DNA of 64,000 bases from Bradyrhizobium diazoefficiens (GCF_018131015.1 NZ_JAFCJJ010000029.1:17778-81777); one strand, 5' to 3'. Positions 7,983 through 17,112 are shown, counted from the first letter of the stretch. The notes: generated from the letters alone by a model not told the origin. Made by a program: numbers and translations.

Positions 7983-8486
7983 TCAACCGCGATGCCGCGC
8001 GCGTGTGCGCGCCGCCTTCTTGGCAGCCGTGGAGCGGGCCTTGGCGCCCTTGGTGCGGCTGGCCTTGCGTGCGGCGGCCGATCGCGACGCGGCGGTGCGG
8101 CGGCTCGCGGCGCTCTTCGCCTGCTTCGACAATGCGCTGCGCGAGGCGGTGGAGCGCGGCTCCTTCTTCAGGACGTTCTCGACGGCGCGCGACACGCGCG
8201 GGCGACGTTTTGGCGTGCGTTTGCCCTGGCCGACCTCATAGGCGTATTTGGCGCTGCGGCGCATTGACTTCTTTGCGCTGCCCTTGCGCGGTGGCGGCAG
8301 GTCGACGCCGGCGCGGCGCGCTTCGGACAGGCCGATGGCGATCGCCTGCTTGGTCGAGCGCGCGCCGTGCCTGCCCTTGCGGATCTTGTCGATCTCGTCC
8401 TTGACGAATTCGCCGGCTTGCGTGCTCGCCGATTTGCCGGCGCGCTTGTCCTGTCTGGCTTTGTGGATGATGTCCTGTCTTGGCAT
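7983..8486 (-). CDS. DUF6496-type protein with histone H1-like basic tail
   Basis: 167 residues. The N-terminal part contains RKGRHGARSTKQAIAIGL followed by SEARRAGVDLPPP, which matches the DUF6496 type of small conserved protein. The last 70 or so residues are almost entirely Ala, Ser, Arg and Lys, with repeats such as KKAARTRARH, like bacterial histone H1-like proteins. No membrane segment. A nucleic-acid-binding role is a reasonable inference from the charge only. The start MPRQDIIHKARQDKR is preceded by GGGGAA. Confidence 0.8.
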   Translation of the reverse strand: MPRQDIIHKARQDKRAGKSASTQAGEFVKDEIDKIRKGRHGARSTKQAIAIGLSEARRAGVDLPPPRKGSAKKSMRRSAKYAYEVGQGKRTPKRRPRVSRAVENVLKKEPRSTASRSALSKQAKSAASRRTAASRSAAARKASRTKGAKARSTAAKKAARTRARHRG

Positions 8487-8556
8487 GGGTCGAGTTCCCC
8501 TTTTTGAATCGCAGGGCTATCCGACCGCAACGCGTGAGACGGAAGATTGATCCTGT

Positions 8557-9339
8557 TCAGCCCGTCAGCGCCGCCAGCAACTCGTCCGGGCGCTCGGCCA
8601 TGACCATGTGGCCCGCCCCCGGCACCACGATGGTCTTCGCATGCGGGATCGCCGCGGCCAGCGCCTTGCCTGCCTTCGCCGGCGTCATCATGTCGCGTTC
8701 ACCGAGAATGAGCGTAGTCGGCACCTTGACGCTCGCGGCGGCCTGAAGCGCGTTCGCGTAGGTGTTGCAGGCCGACAGATCCCTGAACAGCACGCCCGGC
8801 TCGCAATGCTTCAACACCGCCTGCGCGCCGCCATGCATCCACAGGCCCGGCGCGAGGCTGCCGCCGAGCTCGGCCTTGAAGCCGAGGCCCCAGATCGAGA
8901 CCATGTCGTTGGCATCCTGCGAGTTGGCCTCGGCCGCCTTCAACAGGTCCGGGCCGACCGTCATGGTCGCCGCCGTTCCGATCAGGCTCAGCGCGGAGAC
9001 TTTTTCGGGATGCCGTGCGGCCGTTTCCAGCGAGATCAGCGAGCCCATGGAGTGGCCGATCAGATGCGCTCTCGCTGCGCCCGCCGCATCGAGCAGCGCG
9101 GCCGTCCAGTCCGCCATCTCCGCGATGCTCGCAAGCGATGGCCCGGCCGAGCGGCCGTGTCCGGGCAGGTCGGGCGCCAGCACGCCAAACCCGTGATGGG
9201 CGAACCAGCGTGTATGCAGCGCCCAGGTCGAATGGTCGAAGCCGGCGCCGTGGATGAACGCGACGGTCGGCAAGGATTTGTCGAAGTCGCGGCCGCCGGT
9301 TGCGACAAACACATCAGTGCCGTTGACGGAGAGCTTCAT
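8557..9339 (-). CDS. Alpha/beta-fold hydrolase
   Basis: 260 residues. The oxyanion region FIHGAGFDHSTW, nucleophile elbow GHSMGS (Ser97), acid in ILGERD (Asp216) and base in GAGHM (His244) make a complete catalytic triad. No signal peptide, so cytoplasmic. ATG 9339 is preferred; longer versions run into the upstream gene in a low-complexity arginine-rich frame. It starts 4 bases after the end of the metY-like gene on the same strand, so the two are surely one transcript. The substrate is unknown. Confidence 0.92.
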   Translation of the reverse strand: MKLSVNGTDVFVATGGRDFDKSLPTVAFIHGAGFDHSTWALHTRWFAHHGFGVLAPDLPGHGRSAGPSLASIAEMADWTAALLDAAGAARAHLIGHSMGSLISLETAARHPEKVSALSLIGTAATMTVGPDLLKAAEANSQDANDMVSIWGLGFKAELGGSLAPGLWMHGGAQAVLKHCEPGVLFRDLSACNTYANALQAAASVKVPTTLILGERDMMTPAKAGKALAAAIPHAKTIVVPGAGHMVMAERPDELLAALTG

Positions 9340-9343
9340 GGGG

Positions 9344-10639
9344 TCAGACCTTTTGCGAGATGCGCAGCGCCTGGGAGAGATCGTCGATGATGTCGCTTGC
9401 CGTCTCGATGCCGACCGACAGCCGCACCAGCTCCTCGCCGATGCCGGCGGCCTTGAGCTGCTCGGCATCCATCTGCTGATGCGTGGTCGAGGCGGGGTGG
9501 ATCACCAGCGTCTTGGCGTCGCCGACATTGGCGAGATGGCTGATCATGCGCAGGGACTCGATGAACTTGCGGCCTGCGGGCCGGCCGCCCTTGATGCCGA
9601 AGGAGACGATCGAGCCGGCGCCGCGCGGCAGCAGCGTCTTTGCGAGCTGATGGTCGGGATGGTCCTCGAGCGAGGGATGCAGCACCCAGTCCACCGCCTT
9701 GTTGGACTTCAGCGCCTCCAGCACGAGGTGCGTGTTCTGCATGTGACGATCCATGCGCACCCCTAACGTCTCCACGCCCTGCAGGAGCTGGAATGCGTTG
9801 GTGGGCGACAGGCAGGCGCCGAAATCGCGCAGGCCCTCGGTGCGCGCGCGCATGATGAAGGCGGCCGTGCCGAACTGCTCGTCGAAGACGATGCCGTGAT
9901 AACCGCCATAGGGCTCGGTCAGCACGCCGAATTTTTCCGACGCGCGCCAGTCGAAGCGGCCGCCGTCGACGATGGCGCCGCCGATCGCGATGCCGTGGCC
10001 GCCGATCCATTTGGTCGCCGAATGCATGACGATGTCGGCCCCGAGCTCGATCGGACGGCTGAGATAGGGCGTTGCGAAGGTGTTGTCGATCAGCAGCGGA
10101 ATTTTGGCGTGATGCGCGATCGCCGCGACCTTGGGGATGTCGAGCACTTCCAGGCCGGGATTGCCGATGGTTTCGCCAATCACGAGTTTCGTGTTCGGCT
10201 GGATCGCAGTGCGGAACCCGTGGAGATCGCGGGGCTTCACGAAGGAGGTGGTGATGCCGAAGCGCGGCAGCGTGTGCGCCAGCAGGTTGATGGTGCCGCC
10301 GTAGAGCGAGCTCGACGCCACGATGTGGTCGCCGGAATTGAGCAGCGTCGCGATAGCCAGATGCAGCGCGGCCATGCCGCTCGCGGTGCAGATCGCGCCG
10401 ACGCCGCCCTCCAGCGCCGCAAGCCGCTCCTCCAGCACGCCCGTGGTCGGGTTGGAGATGCGCGTATAGATGTGGCCGGCGCGCTCCAGGTTGAACAGCG
10501 CCGCCGCGTGGTCGGAATCCTGGAACACATAGGACGTGGTCTGGTAGATCGGCACTGCGCGGGCGCCGGTTGAGGGGTCCGGATGCTGACCGGCATGCAG
10601 GCTCAGGGTCTCGAAGGCGGGCGGCTTGGGCGCGGGCAT
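9344..10639 (-). CDS. O-acetylhomoserine sulfhydrylase-type PLP enzyme (MetY-like)
   Basis: 431 residues of the Cys/Met metabolism PLP-dependent family. It opens FETLSLHAGQHPDPSTGAR and has TTSYVFQDSDHAAALF as in O-acetylhomoserine aminocarboxypropyltransferases. The PLP lysine is Lys210 in MHSATKWIGGHG. The likely reaction makes homocysteine from O-acetylhomoserine and sulfide. Length and start (ATG 10639) fit the family. First gene of a two-gene unit with the hydrolase. A related gamma-lyase activity cannot be excluded from sequence. Confidence 0.93.
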   Translation of the reverse strand: MPAPKPPAFETLSLHAGQHPDPSTGARAVPIYQTTSYVFQDSDHAAALFNLERAGHIYTRISNPTTGVLEERLAALEGGVGAICTASGMAALHLAIATLLNSGDHIVASSSLYGGTINLLAHTLPRFGITTSFVKPRDLHGFRTAIQPNTKLVIGETIGNPGLEVLDIPKVAAIAHHAKIPLLIDNTFATPYLSRPIELGADIVMHSATKWIGGHGIAIGGAIVDGGRFDWRASEKFGVLTEPYGGYHGIVFDEQFGTAAFIMRARTEGLRDFGACLSPTNAFQLLQGVETLGVRMDRHMQNTHLVLEALKSNKAVDWVLHPSLEDHPDHQLAKTLLPRGAGSIVSFGIKGGRPAGRKFIESLRMISHLANVGDAKTLVIHPASTTHQQMDAEQLKAAGIGEELVRLSVGIETASDIIDDLSQALRISQKV

Positions 10640-10858
10640 GCTTGGCCTCGTTAATCCTTGAGTAAGATTCTGGAGAACTGCCACAGATCGGGCGGGTGCG
10701 TCAGCCGTCGACGGCCGATTTGTGCGTATTTCTGCGCAGCTGCGGACGCGCAATATATCTCAGTTCTTAACGAATTCGCTCTAATTCTGGCATTCCCACC
10801 CGAGAATACCTTCGCCTGGCTTATGGGCGCGCGGCGCCCCGCAACCCGAAGAGGCAAT

Positions 10859-12568
10859 ATGTCGGCTCTCAAGAACCTTGTTTCGTTCCGCTCGATCGGC
10901 TCCAAGCTCTTCATCATGAACGTGGTTGGCGCGATCTGCATGGTGCTCGTTGCCGCCACCGTGCTCTGGATCGCGCGCGGTCAGCTCATCAACGAACGGG
11001 TCGAGAAGGCGCATGCCGCCGTCGACATCGTCTGGAATCTCGCGGACGGCTACTACAAGGCCTACAAGGCCGGCCAGATGACCGAGGAGGAGGCCAGGAA
11101 GCGCTTCCTCGAGGCCAACAATTACGTCTGGTACGAAGACCACAGCAACTACGCCTACATCTACGACTACGAGACCGGGCTCTGCGTCTCCAACCCCGGC
11201 ATTCCGCAATTCGTCGGCAAGGACATGCGTCCCAACAAGGACGCCGACGGCAATCTCTTTGCCGTCACCCTGATGGGCCTTGCCAAGAAGGGCCACGGCA
11301 CGCTGAACTATTCGTTCCGCCGCAGCGGCACCGATCCGACGCCGCTCGCGAAGGTCGCCTTCACCCGTGGCTTCGCACCGTGGAATCTGATGATCGCCTC
11401 GGCTCAGTACATGTCGGAGGTCGACAACTCGTTCTGGTCGATGGTGCAGACGGCGTCCATGGTCATCGCCGTGCTGATGCTGATCTCGATCGCGATCACC
11501 TGGGCGGTCGGCCGCAGCGTGGTCAAGCCGCTGACCGGCCTGAAGGAGCGCATGGAATCGCTCAGCGCCGGCCAGCTCGATGCGCCGGTCGCGCATGCCG
11601 AGCGCCGCGACGAGATCGGCGAGATGGCGCGCACCGTGCAGGTGTTCCGCGACGCCATGGCCGAGACCAACCGCCTGCGCGAGGAGCAGTCCGCCACCGA
11701 GCAGCGCCAGGTCGAGGCGCGCAAGGTCGACATGAACCGGCTGGCCGATCAGTTCGAACGCGAGGTCGGCGAGATCATCGAGCAGGTGTCGGTCGCCGCC
11801 GGCCAGCTCGAAAAATCGTCGACGACGCTGTCCAAAACGGCCGATACCGTCACGCAGGTCTCCGACCGCGCCTCCACCGCGTCGGGCGAGGCGTCGACGA
11901 ACGTGCATTCGGTGGCCGCCGCGAGCGAGGAGCTCGCCTCCTCGATCGGCGAGATCAGCCGCCAGGTCGAGAGCTCGGCACGAATCGCGGGCGAGGCCGT
12001 CACCCAGGCGCAGAAGACCGACACCCGCATCAGCGAGCTGTCGCAGGCCGCGGGCCGGATCGGCGACGTCGTCGATCTGATCCAGACCATCGCCGGCCAG
12101 ACCAACCTGCTGGCGCTGAACGCGACCATCGAGGCCGCGCGGGCCGGTGAGGCGGGCAGGGGCTTCGCCGTCGTGGCCTCCGAGGTGAAGTCGCTCGCCG
12201 AGCAGACGGCGAAGGCCACCGACGAGATCAGCCAGCAGATCGCGGACATCCAGTCGGCGACGCGGGATTCGGTCGCCGCGATCAAGGAGATCGGCGCGAC
12301 CATCGGCAAGATCTCGGAAATCTCGGCCGCCATCTCGGCCTCGGTCGAGCAGCAGGGCAACGCGACGCAGGAAATCTCCCGCAACGTGCAGCGCGCGGCC
12401 GCGGGCACCTCGCAGGTCGAGGCCAGCATCGCCGACGTGCAGCGCGGCGCCTCCGAGACCGGCAGCGCCTCCGCCCAGGTGCAGTCGGCCGCGCAGTCGC
12501 TCGCCAACGAGAGCAGCCGCCTCAAACGCGGCGTCGCCGGCTTCATGAACACGATCCGGGCGGCGTAG
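10859..12568 (+). CDS. Methyl-accepting chemotaxis protein with single Cache domain
   Basis: 569 residues in the inner membrane. Segments in order: transmembrane helix about 17-39; periplasmic sensor 45-190 with the sCache-type pattern WYEDHSNYAYIYDYETG and MRPNKDADGNLF; second helix 197-217; HAMP about 215-270; signalling domain to the end with the hairpin tip GQTNLLALNATIEAARAGEA. It ends in AGFMNTIRAA with no receptor-tail pentapeptide. ATG 10859 follows AAGAGG; the upstream extension to 10658 overlaps the promoter region and is not believed. The ligand is probably a small organic acid, by family. Confidence 0.94.
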   Translation: MSALKNLVSFRSIGSKLFIMNVVGAICMVLVAATVLWIARGQLINERVEKAHAAVDIVWNLADGYYKAYKAGQMTEEEARKRFLEANNYVWYEDHSNYAYIYDYETGLCVSNPGIPQFVGKDMRPNKDADGNLFAVTLMGLAKKGHGTLNYSFRRSGTDPTPLAKVAFTRGFAPWNLMIASAQYMSEVDNSFWSMVQTASMVIAVLMLISIAITWAVGRSVVKPLTGLKERMESLSAGQLDAPVAHAERRDEIGEMARTVQVFRDAMAETNRLREEQSATEQRQVEARKVDMNRLADQFEREVGEIIEQVSVAAGQLEKSSTTLSKTADTVTQVSDRASTASGEASTNVHSVAAASEELASSIGEISRQVESSARIAGEAVTQAQKTDTRISELSQAAGRIGDVVDLIQTIAGQTNLLALNATIEAARAGEAGRGFAVVASEVKSLAEQTAKATDEISQQIADIQSATRDSVAAIKEIGATIGKISEISAAISASVEQQGNATQEISRNVQRAAAGTSQVEASIADVQRGASETGSASAQVQSAAQSLANESSRLKRGVAGFMNTIRAA

Positions 12569-12571
12569 ATT

Positions 12572-12594
12572 CACCTCTCCCTGCGGGAGAGGTG
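12572..12594. terminator. Hairpin just after the chemoreceptor gene
   Basis: CACCTCTCCC-TGC-GGGAGAGGTG is a perfect 10-base stem with a 3-base loop, starting 4 bases after the stop codon. There is no clear T-run, so it is either a weak terminator or a solo arm of the composite repeat family seen elsewhere here. Confidence 0.6.
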
Positions 12595-12816
12595 CTGCGA
12601 GTCCCCTGGCTCACACCGGTTCGACCAAAGCGCATCGCGGCTGTCGTGGCCGCGAGAAGTGATCGATGGTGCTTGTTTTCTTCCAGCCTGAAGCGGCTTA
12701 CGATTGACAACTTCATTCGGGGGCCACGCATGTCCGACCTTGAAGCGACCGCAAGCCACTGGATCCACTTGGTTGGCATATGCATCGAACCCGACGCGCT
12801 CTCGCCCGCCAAATGC

Positions 12817-13563
12817 CTATTTCATGGCCGCCAGGGCTTCCACAATGGGACCATTGGTCACCGTGATGAAGCCGAGTTGCGGATAATCCATATCGATGGT
12901 CATCCACAACGCGGCCGCGAGAACGGCGCCGAAGACGCCGTCGAGCAGGGAGAACCGGCGGCCGATGCGACCGTTGCCGAAACCGATGATGCCGAGACTG
13001 ATGGCTGCGGTCCCCAGCAGCACCGCCATGACCGGAATCGGCAGATGTCGTCTCGCCATGGCAAGGTGTGTCGCATGCAGATCAATGACATCGTTGACCG
13101 GTGGCAGAACCACGGCCATCAGGGGTGCGTTGTCCTGCGTGGCCGTCACCGCCGACCGCCACATGCGTTCATGCAAACCGCTCACCTTCGCGAGCAGAGG
13201 CTCGATCTGGTCGCGTCCATCGCGGCCGAGGAGTGTGACCCGGTCGGCAGTGTACTCCTTCAGTGCAGCCTTCAGCTCGGCGCGCCAGGGCTCGGCCACG
13301 GTGTCGGCTCTCAGATAGGCGGTTCCGAGCGCGTTCGCTTCCGTCACGATCAAATCGATCCTGTTGGTGAAACGCGTTGCCGCCCCCGAAAACGCAAAGC
13401 CGACCAGGAACGCAACCAGCGCGGCTGTCGAGGTTCGGACCAGGTCTATCTGCCGATCGAGCGGCTCGTCGGCACTGCGCCGGAGCAGACCCAGCCGGAA
13501 GCCGATCTCGTGCGCGGCGAAAACTCCGACGATCAGGCCCGTCGCGACCAGTAACTCAGTCAT
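12817..13563 (-). CDS. Bestrophin-like (DUF4239) membrane protein
   Basis: 248 residues. An N-terminal membrane helix (residues 5-20) is followed by a second hydrophobic segment (ALVAFLVGFAFSGA), a charged middle domain rich in Arg and Asp, and two C-terminal hydrophobic segments (IPVMAVLLGTAAISLGIIGF and GVFGAVLAAALWMTI). This layout and the text NRIDLIVTEANALGTAYLR match the bestrophin-like DUF4239 family, of unknown function. ATG 13563 is chosen because the longer frame adds non-hydrophobic residues before the first helix. Confidence 0.82.
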   Translation of the reverse strand: MTELLVATGLIVGVFAAHEIGFRLGLLRRSADEPLDRQIDLVRTSTAALVAFLVGFAFSGAATRFTNRIDLIVTEANALGTAYLRADTVAEPWRAELKAALKEYTADRVTLLGRDGRDQIEPLLAKVSGLHERMWRSAVTATQDNAPLMAVVLPPVNDVIDLHATHLAMARRHLPIPVMAVLLGTAAISLGIIGFGNGRIGRRFSLLDGVFGAVLAAALWMTIDMDYPQLGFITVTNGPIVEALAAMK

Positions 13564-13688
13564 CGTAGCCTCCAACGCGGTGCCTTCCCGGGGCCGCAAT
13601 CGGCCTGCGCTCGGCACACGTCACCGCTCCCATCCGGCCTTTGTCAAGCGCGTCAGTCGCGTCACCGAATGAGACGGCAGGTCAGCGG

Positions 13689-14693
13689 TCAAACGGCCGG
13701 CCGCGCCAGCCTGTCGCGCACCCCGGTCGCGATCTCGAACGAGCGCAGCCGCGCGGCGTGATCGTAGATCTGCCCCGTCGTCATCAGCTCGTCGGCGCCG
13801 GTGTCGGCGATCAGCGCCCTCAGCTTTTCCTCGACGACGGCGGGCGTGCCGACCGCGGAGCACGAGAGCGACTGGCCGACGCCGGCCTTCTCGGCCGGTG
13901 ACCACAGCGCGTCCATGTCGTCGACCGGCGGCGGCAGCGGACCCGGCGTGCCGCGGCGCAGGTTGATGAACTGCTGCTGCAGCGATGAGAACATGCGCTG
14001 CGCCTCGACATTGCTGTCGGCGGCGAACACATTGACGCCGACCATCGCATAGGGCTTGTCGAGCTGCACCGACGGCTCGAAGCGCGCGCGGTATTCGCGC
14101 AGTGCCGGCATCATCATCTGCGGGGCGAAATGCGAGGCGAACGCGAACGGCAGCCCGAGCATCGCCGCAAGCTGCGCGCCAAACGTGCTCGAGCCGAGGA
14201 TCCAGAGCGGAACCTTCGACCCCATGCCGGGCACGGCGCGGATGGCCTGGTTCGGTTGCACGTCGCCGAGCAGCGCCTGCAGTTCCAGCACGTCATGCGG
14301 AAAGTTTTCGGCCGCGGTGGCGAGATCGCGGCGCAGCGCTCGCGCCGTGAACTGGTCGGTTCCAGGCGCGCGCCCGAGCCCGAGATCGATCCGCCCGGGA
14401 TGGAGCGCTTCCAGCGTGCCGAACTGTTCGGCGATGACCAGCGGCGAATGGTTCGGCAGCATGATCCCGCCGGAGCCGACGCGGATCGTATTGGTGCCAC
14501 CCGCGATATGCGCGATCACGACCGAGGTCGCGGCGCTCGCGATCCCCGTCATGTTGTGATGCTCGGCGAGCCAGAACCGCTTGTAGCCCCAGGCTTCGGC
14601 ATGCCGGGCGAGATCGAGCGAATTGCGGAACGCCTGCGCCGCATGGCTTCCCTGCTGGATGGGCGCGAGGTCGAGGATGGAAAAGGGGATCAT
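13689..14693 (-). CDS. LLM-class flavin-dependent oxidoreductase
   Basis: 334 residues of the luciferase-like monooxygenase family, starting MIPFSILDLAPIQQG. Family features visible: YKRFWLAEHHNM, GGIMLPNHSPLVIAEQFGTLE and DLGLGRAPGTDQFTA. These enzymes use reduced FMN or F420; this subgroup (alkanal monooxygenase-like) most likely uses FMNH2. Substrate unknown. The ATG 14693 start matches the family; the upstream extension is not convincing. It stands alone, divergent from the amidase effector pair. Confidence 0.92.
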   Translation of the reverse strand: MIPFSILDLAPIQQGSHAAQAFRNSLDLARHAEAWGYKRFWLAEHHNMTGIASAATSVVIAHIAGGTNTIRVGSGGIMLPNHSPLVIAEQFGTLEALHPGRIDLGLGRAPGTDQFTARALRRDLATAAENFPHDVLELQALLGDVQPNQAIRAVPGMGSKVPLWILGSSTFGAQLAAMLGLPFAFASHFAPQMMMPALREYRARFEPSVQLDKPYAMVGVNVFAADSNVEAQRMFSSLQQQFINLRRGTPGPLPPPVDDMDALWSPAEKAGVGQSLSCSAVGTPAVVEEKLRALIADTGADELMTTGQIYDHAARLRSFEIATGVRDRLARPAV

Positions 14694-14914
14694 GCGAGGG
14701 GCCGGATGAGGCGCGATGCGCGCCGGGCCCTCACATATAGGAGCAAAACATCGGAATACCAGCGAAGCCGATGGCAGGCAGATGATCTCGATTTTCAGTT
14801 GCGTCCGTACGGTTGACAACCATCTTGCCAAAATTACAGTGCATGACGATTGCGCGGATCGATTTTGAAGAAACACCTGATGTTTTGCGCCGGCTTTCCG
14901 TTGAGAGGCAGATC

Positions 14915-15433
14915 ATGAAGCCCAGTCTGGACGCGCTCTGGAAGGCATTTCCGGATCACACACAATACCCGACCATGAGCGACCTCTTTACGATGCTGGG
15001 CGGCGAGCCGGAGAAGAACATCAACGAGTCCGGCTTCGGCCCCAACGGCAACACCTGCGCGAGCCGGCTCAGCATCGCCTTCAACACCGCTCACGCGCCG
15101 ATCCGGCTTGTTGACACCAAGGCGGTCCATGCGGCGACGCTGCGGGCGGCCGACGGATCGCGCATCATGTTCCGTGTGTCCGACTTCCGGAATTATCTGG
15201 TGCATATGCTGGGCAAGCCGACGGTCGACAATGCCGCCCCCTATGACGATAAATTTCAAGGCAAGAAGGGGATCATCGCGTTCACGGTGAATTGGCACGG
15301 AGCGACCGGCCACATCGCGCTGTGGAACGGCACCACATATCGCGAGCCGGCCCATGACGATTATTCGAGTTACAAGGACACGGCCAATCCGAATGTCAGG
15401 ACGTCCCGCGGGGAGTTTTGGGAGTTGCGCTAG
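14915..15433 (+). CDS. Tae4-family type VI secretion amidase effector
   Basis: 172 residues from ATG 14915, which has GAGAGG about 6 bases upstream and gives the MKPSLDALWKAFP opening usual in Tae4. Tae4 proteins are NlpC/P60-like amidases that cut peptidoglycan crosslinks of rival cells after injection by type VI secretion. The catalytic cysteine is Cys48 in GNTCASRLSIAFN, and the histidine is His133 in TGHIALWNG, both intact. Earlier starts (14813, 14843) add a non-conserved N-terminus. There is no signal peptide, as expected for a cargo effector. The matching immunity gene follows after 2 bases. No Hcp, VgrG or Tss gene is seen nearby. Confidence 0.85.
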   Translation: MKPSLDALWKAFPDHTQYPTMSDLFTMLGGEPEKNINESGFGPNGNTCASRLSIAFNTAHAPIRLVDTKAVHAATLRAADGSRIMFRVSDFRNYLVHMLGKPTVDNAAPYDDKFQGKKGIIAFTVNWHGATGHIALWNGTTYREPAHDDYSSYKDTANPNVRTSRGEFWELR

Positions 15434-15435
15434 CC

Positions 15436-15837
15436 ATGCGACATCTGTTGCCCCGGTTCGCAGGCGTCCTGCTCGCCGTCGCCGTCATCGATCCGGCCGG
15501 CGCGCGCACCGCGCTTCAGCGCGACGTCGAGGACTATGCCGTTGCGAGCTGTCTTGCGAACCAGGATCAGGCCTACCTCAGGGATCAAGGCGATGGCTGG
15601 GCCTCCGTGATCGTCCAGCGCGCCAAGGGCGGGCTGGAGCCGCTCAAGGCCGTTGCCGCCGCAGTCAAGACCGAGCTGGCCAAGGGCAACATGCCCGTCA
15701 TCCGAAGCGAGAGCGAGCCCGGCAAGGGCAAGGCGCTGCCGGTGCTCTATTGCAGCGAGATCGTCGATACCCCCGCCGTTCGGGCCGCCGTCGACGCGGC
15801 GATGAAGAAGCTTGCGGCGTCCTACCGGTCGCGGTGA
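15436..15837 (+). CDS. Tai4-family immunity protein
   Basis: 133 residues with an N-terminal signal peptide (hydrophobic FAGVLLAVAVIDPAGA), as needed for a protein acting in the periplasm. The mature part contains VASCLANQDQAYLRDQGDGW and a single later cysteine (LYCSEIVD), the pattern I associate with Tai4, which blocks the Tae4 active site. It starts 2 bases after the amidase stop, so the pair is co-transcribed. GTG 15418 is an alternative start overlapping the amidase end. Its job would be to protect the cell from its own or its kin's Tae4. Confidence 0.82.
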   Translation: MRHLLPRFAGVLLAVAVIDPAGARTALQRDVEDYAVASCLANQDQAYLRDQGDGWASVIVQRAKGGLEPLKAVAAAVKTELAKGNMPVIRSESEPGKGKALPVLYCSEIVDTPAVRAAVDAAMKKLAASYRSR

Positions 15838-15977
15838 TCCGCCGCATCCTGCGGCGCTGTTTGACCTGCGCCTCGTTCACAACGCTGTTATTGCGCCCCG
15901 GTGCGCCCTTCGTCTCAATTGGGCGTCTCGCGCTTGTTGTTGTATGCTCACGGTACCGCCCGCCCGGAGGGACTGAC

Positions 15978-16466
15978 ATGACCACGGTCGTATTCAACCG
16001 CCGCAACCTCCTCATCACTGGCGGCGCCGTCCTCGCAACCGGAGCGTCCGGGCTGTTGCTGCCGGTCCGCGCCGACGGTCTTGCAGCGACCGATTCCATG
16101 CCGGGCGGGGCGAACAACTACCGCAAGGGCGCGGCGATCGTGGACCGGATCGGCAAGGGCGGCTTCTGGATGAGCGGCACCGTGCGCCGCGCCGGCGACG
16201 GCGCGCCGCTGGCCGGGCAACGCATCCAGATCTGGGCGCATACCGTCGAAGGGCAGGAGCACGAGCCGCAGAGTCACGGCGCCACACTCACCGACAAGGA
16301 CGGAAAATTCCGGCTCGAAATGCCGCAGATCATTCCGATCTTCGGCCAGCCGCATGGTCACCTCGCCTATGACAGCGGCGAGTTCAAAACCGTTTTCCTG
16401 CGGCCGGTGATGCGCAGCCCGAAGGAGACGAGCCTCGAGGCGCATTTCGTCCTGCAGCCGGCCTGA
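15978..16466 (+). CDS. Tat-exported intradiol-dioxygenase-like protein
   Basis: 162 residues. A twin-arginine signal (NRRNLLITGGAVLATGA) directs folded export. The mature part has the beta-sandwich pattern of intradiol ring-cleavage dioxygenases: GQRIQIWAHTVEG, ATLTDKDGKFRLEMP and FGQPHGHLAY. The PHGH pair corresponds to the iron-ligand histidines, but the first tyrosine ligand of true catechol dioxygenases is not evident, and the protein is short. It may be a metal- or haem-associated relative rather than an active dioxygenase. The next gene, a ferric-reductase-like membrane protein, starts 7 bases after its stop and is probably its partner. Confidence 0.75.
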   Translation: MTTVVFNRRNLLITGGAVLATGASGLLLPVRADGLAATDSMPGGANNYRKGAAIVDRIGKGGFWMSGTVRRAGDGAPLAGQRIQIWAHTVEGQEHEPQSHGATLTDKDGKFRLEMPQIIPIFGQPHGHLAYDSGEFKTVFLRPVMRSPKETSLEAHFVLQPA

Positions 16467-16473
16467 TTTGCGA

Positions 16474-17112
16474 ATGAATGGGTGGAAACGGCCCCGGGTG
16501 ATCCTGATCTGGGCCGCCCTTGCGCTGGCCATTGGCCTGCCGATCGCCGCTGCGGCCATGAGCGAGCAGCTCGCCTGGCGCGGTCCGGTCTACATCCTCG
16601 CTGGATTCGCCGGCATCGTTGCGCTGGGTCTTGTACTGGTTCAGCCGCTGCTGATCGGCGGATACCTGCCGGGATTGTCGGCCTATCGCGGCCGTCGCGC
16701 CCATCACTGGATCGGCGGTGCGCTGGCGCTCGCGGTGGTGATCCACGTCGCAGGCCTCTGGATCACCAGTCCGCCCGACATGATCGACGCCCTGACTTAC
16801 GTCTCGCCGACGCCGTTCTCACCGTTTGGCGTGACCGCGATGTGGGCCATCTTCATCGTCGCGTTGCTGGCGTCCCTGCGCACGCGATGGGGATGGCGGC
16901 CGCGAACCTGGCGCTTCGTCCACATGCCGCTCGCGATCGTCATCGTCGCGGGCAGCGTGGTCCATTGCCTGCTGATCGAGGGGACGATGGAGAAGGTCTC
17001 GAAGATGGCGCTGTGCGCGCTGGTCGTCGCGGCGACCGTCAAGGTCATGGCGGACCTGCAGGTGTGGCGGAAGCGCAGGGCGCTCCGCCGCGAGAGCGTT
17101 GCCCGGCAATAG
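16474..17112 (+). CDS. Ferric-reductase-like transmembrane protein
   Basis: 212 residues with about six hydrophobic segments. Conserved-looking histidines inside or at the edge of helices (RRAHHWIGG, VVIHVAGLW, WRFVHMPLA, GSVVHCLLIEG) suit haem b ligation as in ferric-reductase-like (FRD) membrane domains. It lacks the FAD/NADPH domain of complete ferric reductases, so it would be the membrane cytochrome part only. ATG 16474 is used; TTG 16468 is two codons upstream. Likely an electron carrier to or from the exported dioxygenase-like partner; this is inference from adjacency. Confidence 0.78.
   Translation: MNGWKRPRVILIWAALALAIGLPIAAAAMSEQLAWRGPVYILAGFAGIVALGLVLVQPLLIGGYLPGLSAYRGRRAHHWIGGALALAVVIHVAGLWITSPPDMIDALTYVSPTPFSPFGVTAMWAIFIVALLASLRTRWGWRPRTWRFVHMPLAIVIVAGSVVHCLLIEGTMEKVSKMALCALVVAATVKVMADLQVWRKRRALRRESVARQ

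Noticed and set aside
10781..12574. 597-residue minus-strand frame across the chemoreceptor
   Set aside because: Antisense shadow; composition is low-complexity Leu, Arg, Asp and Gly with no recognisable motif.
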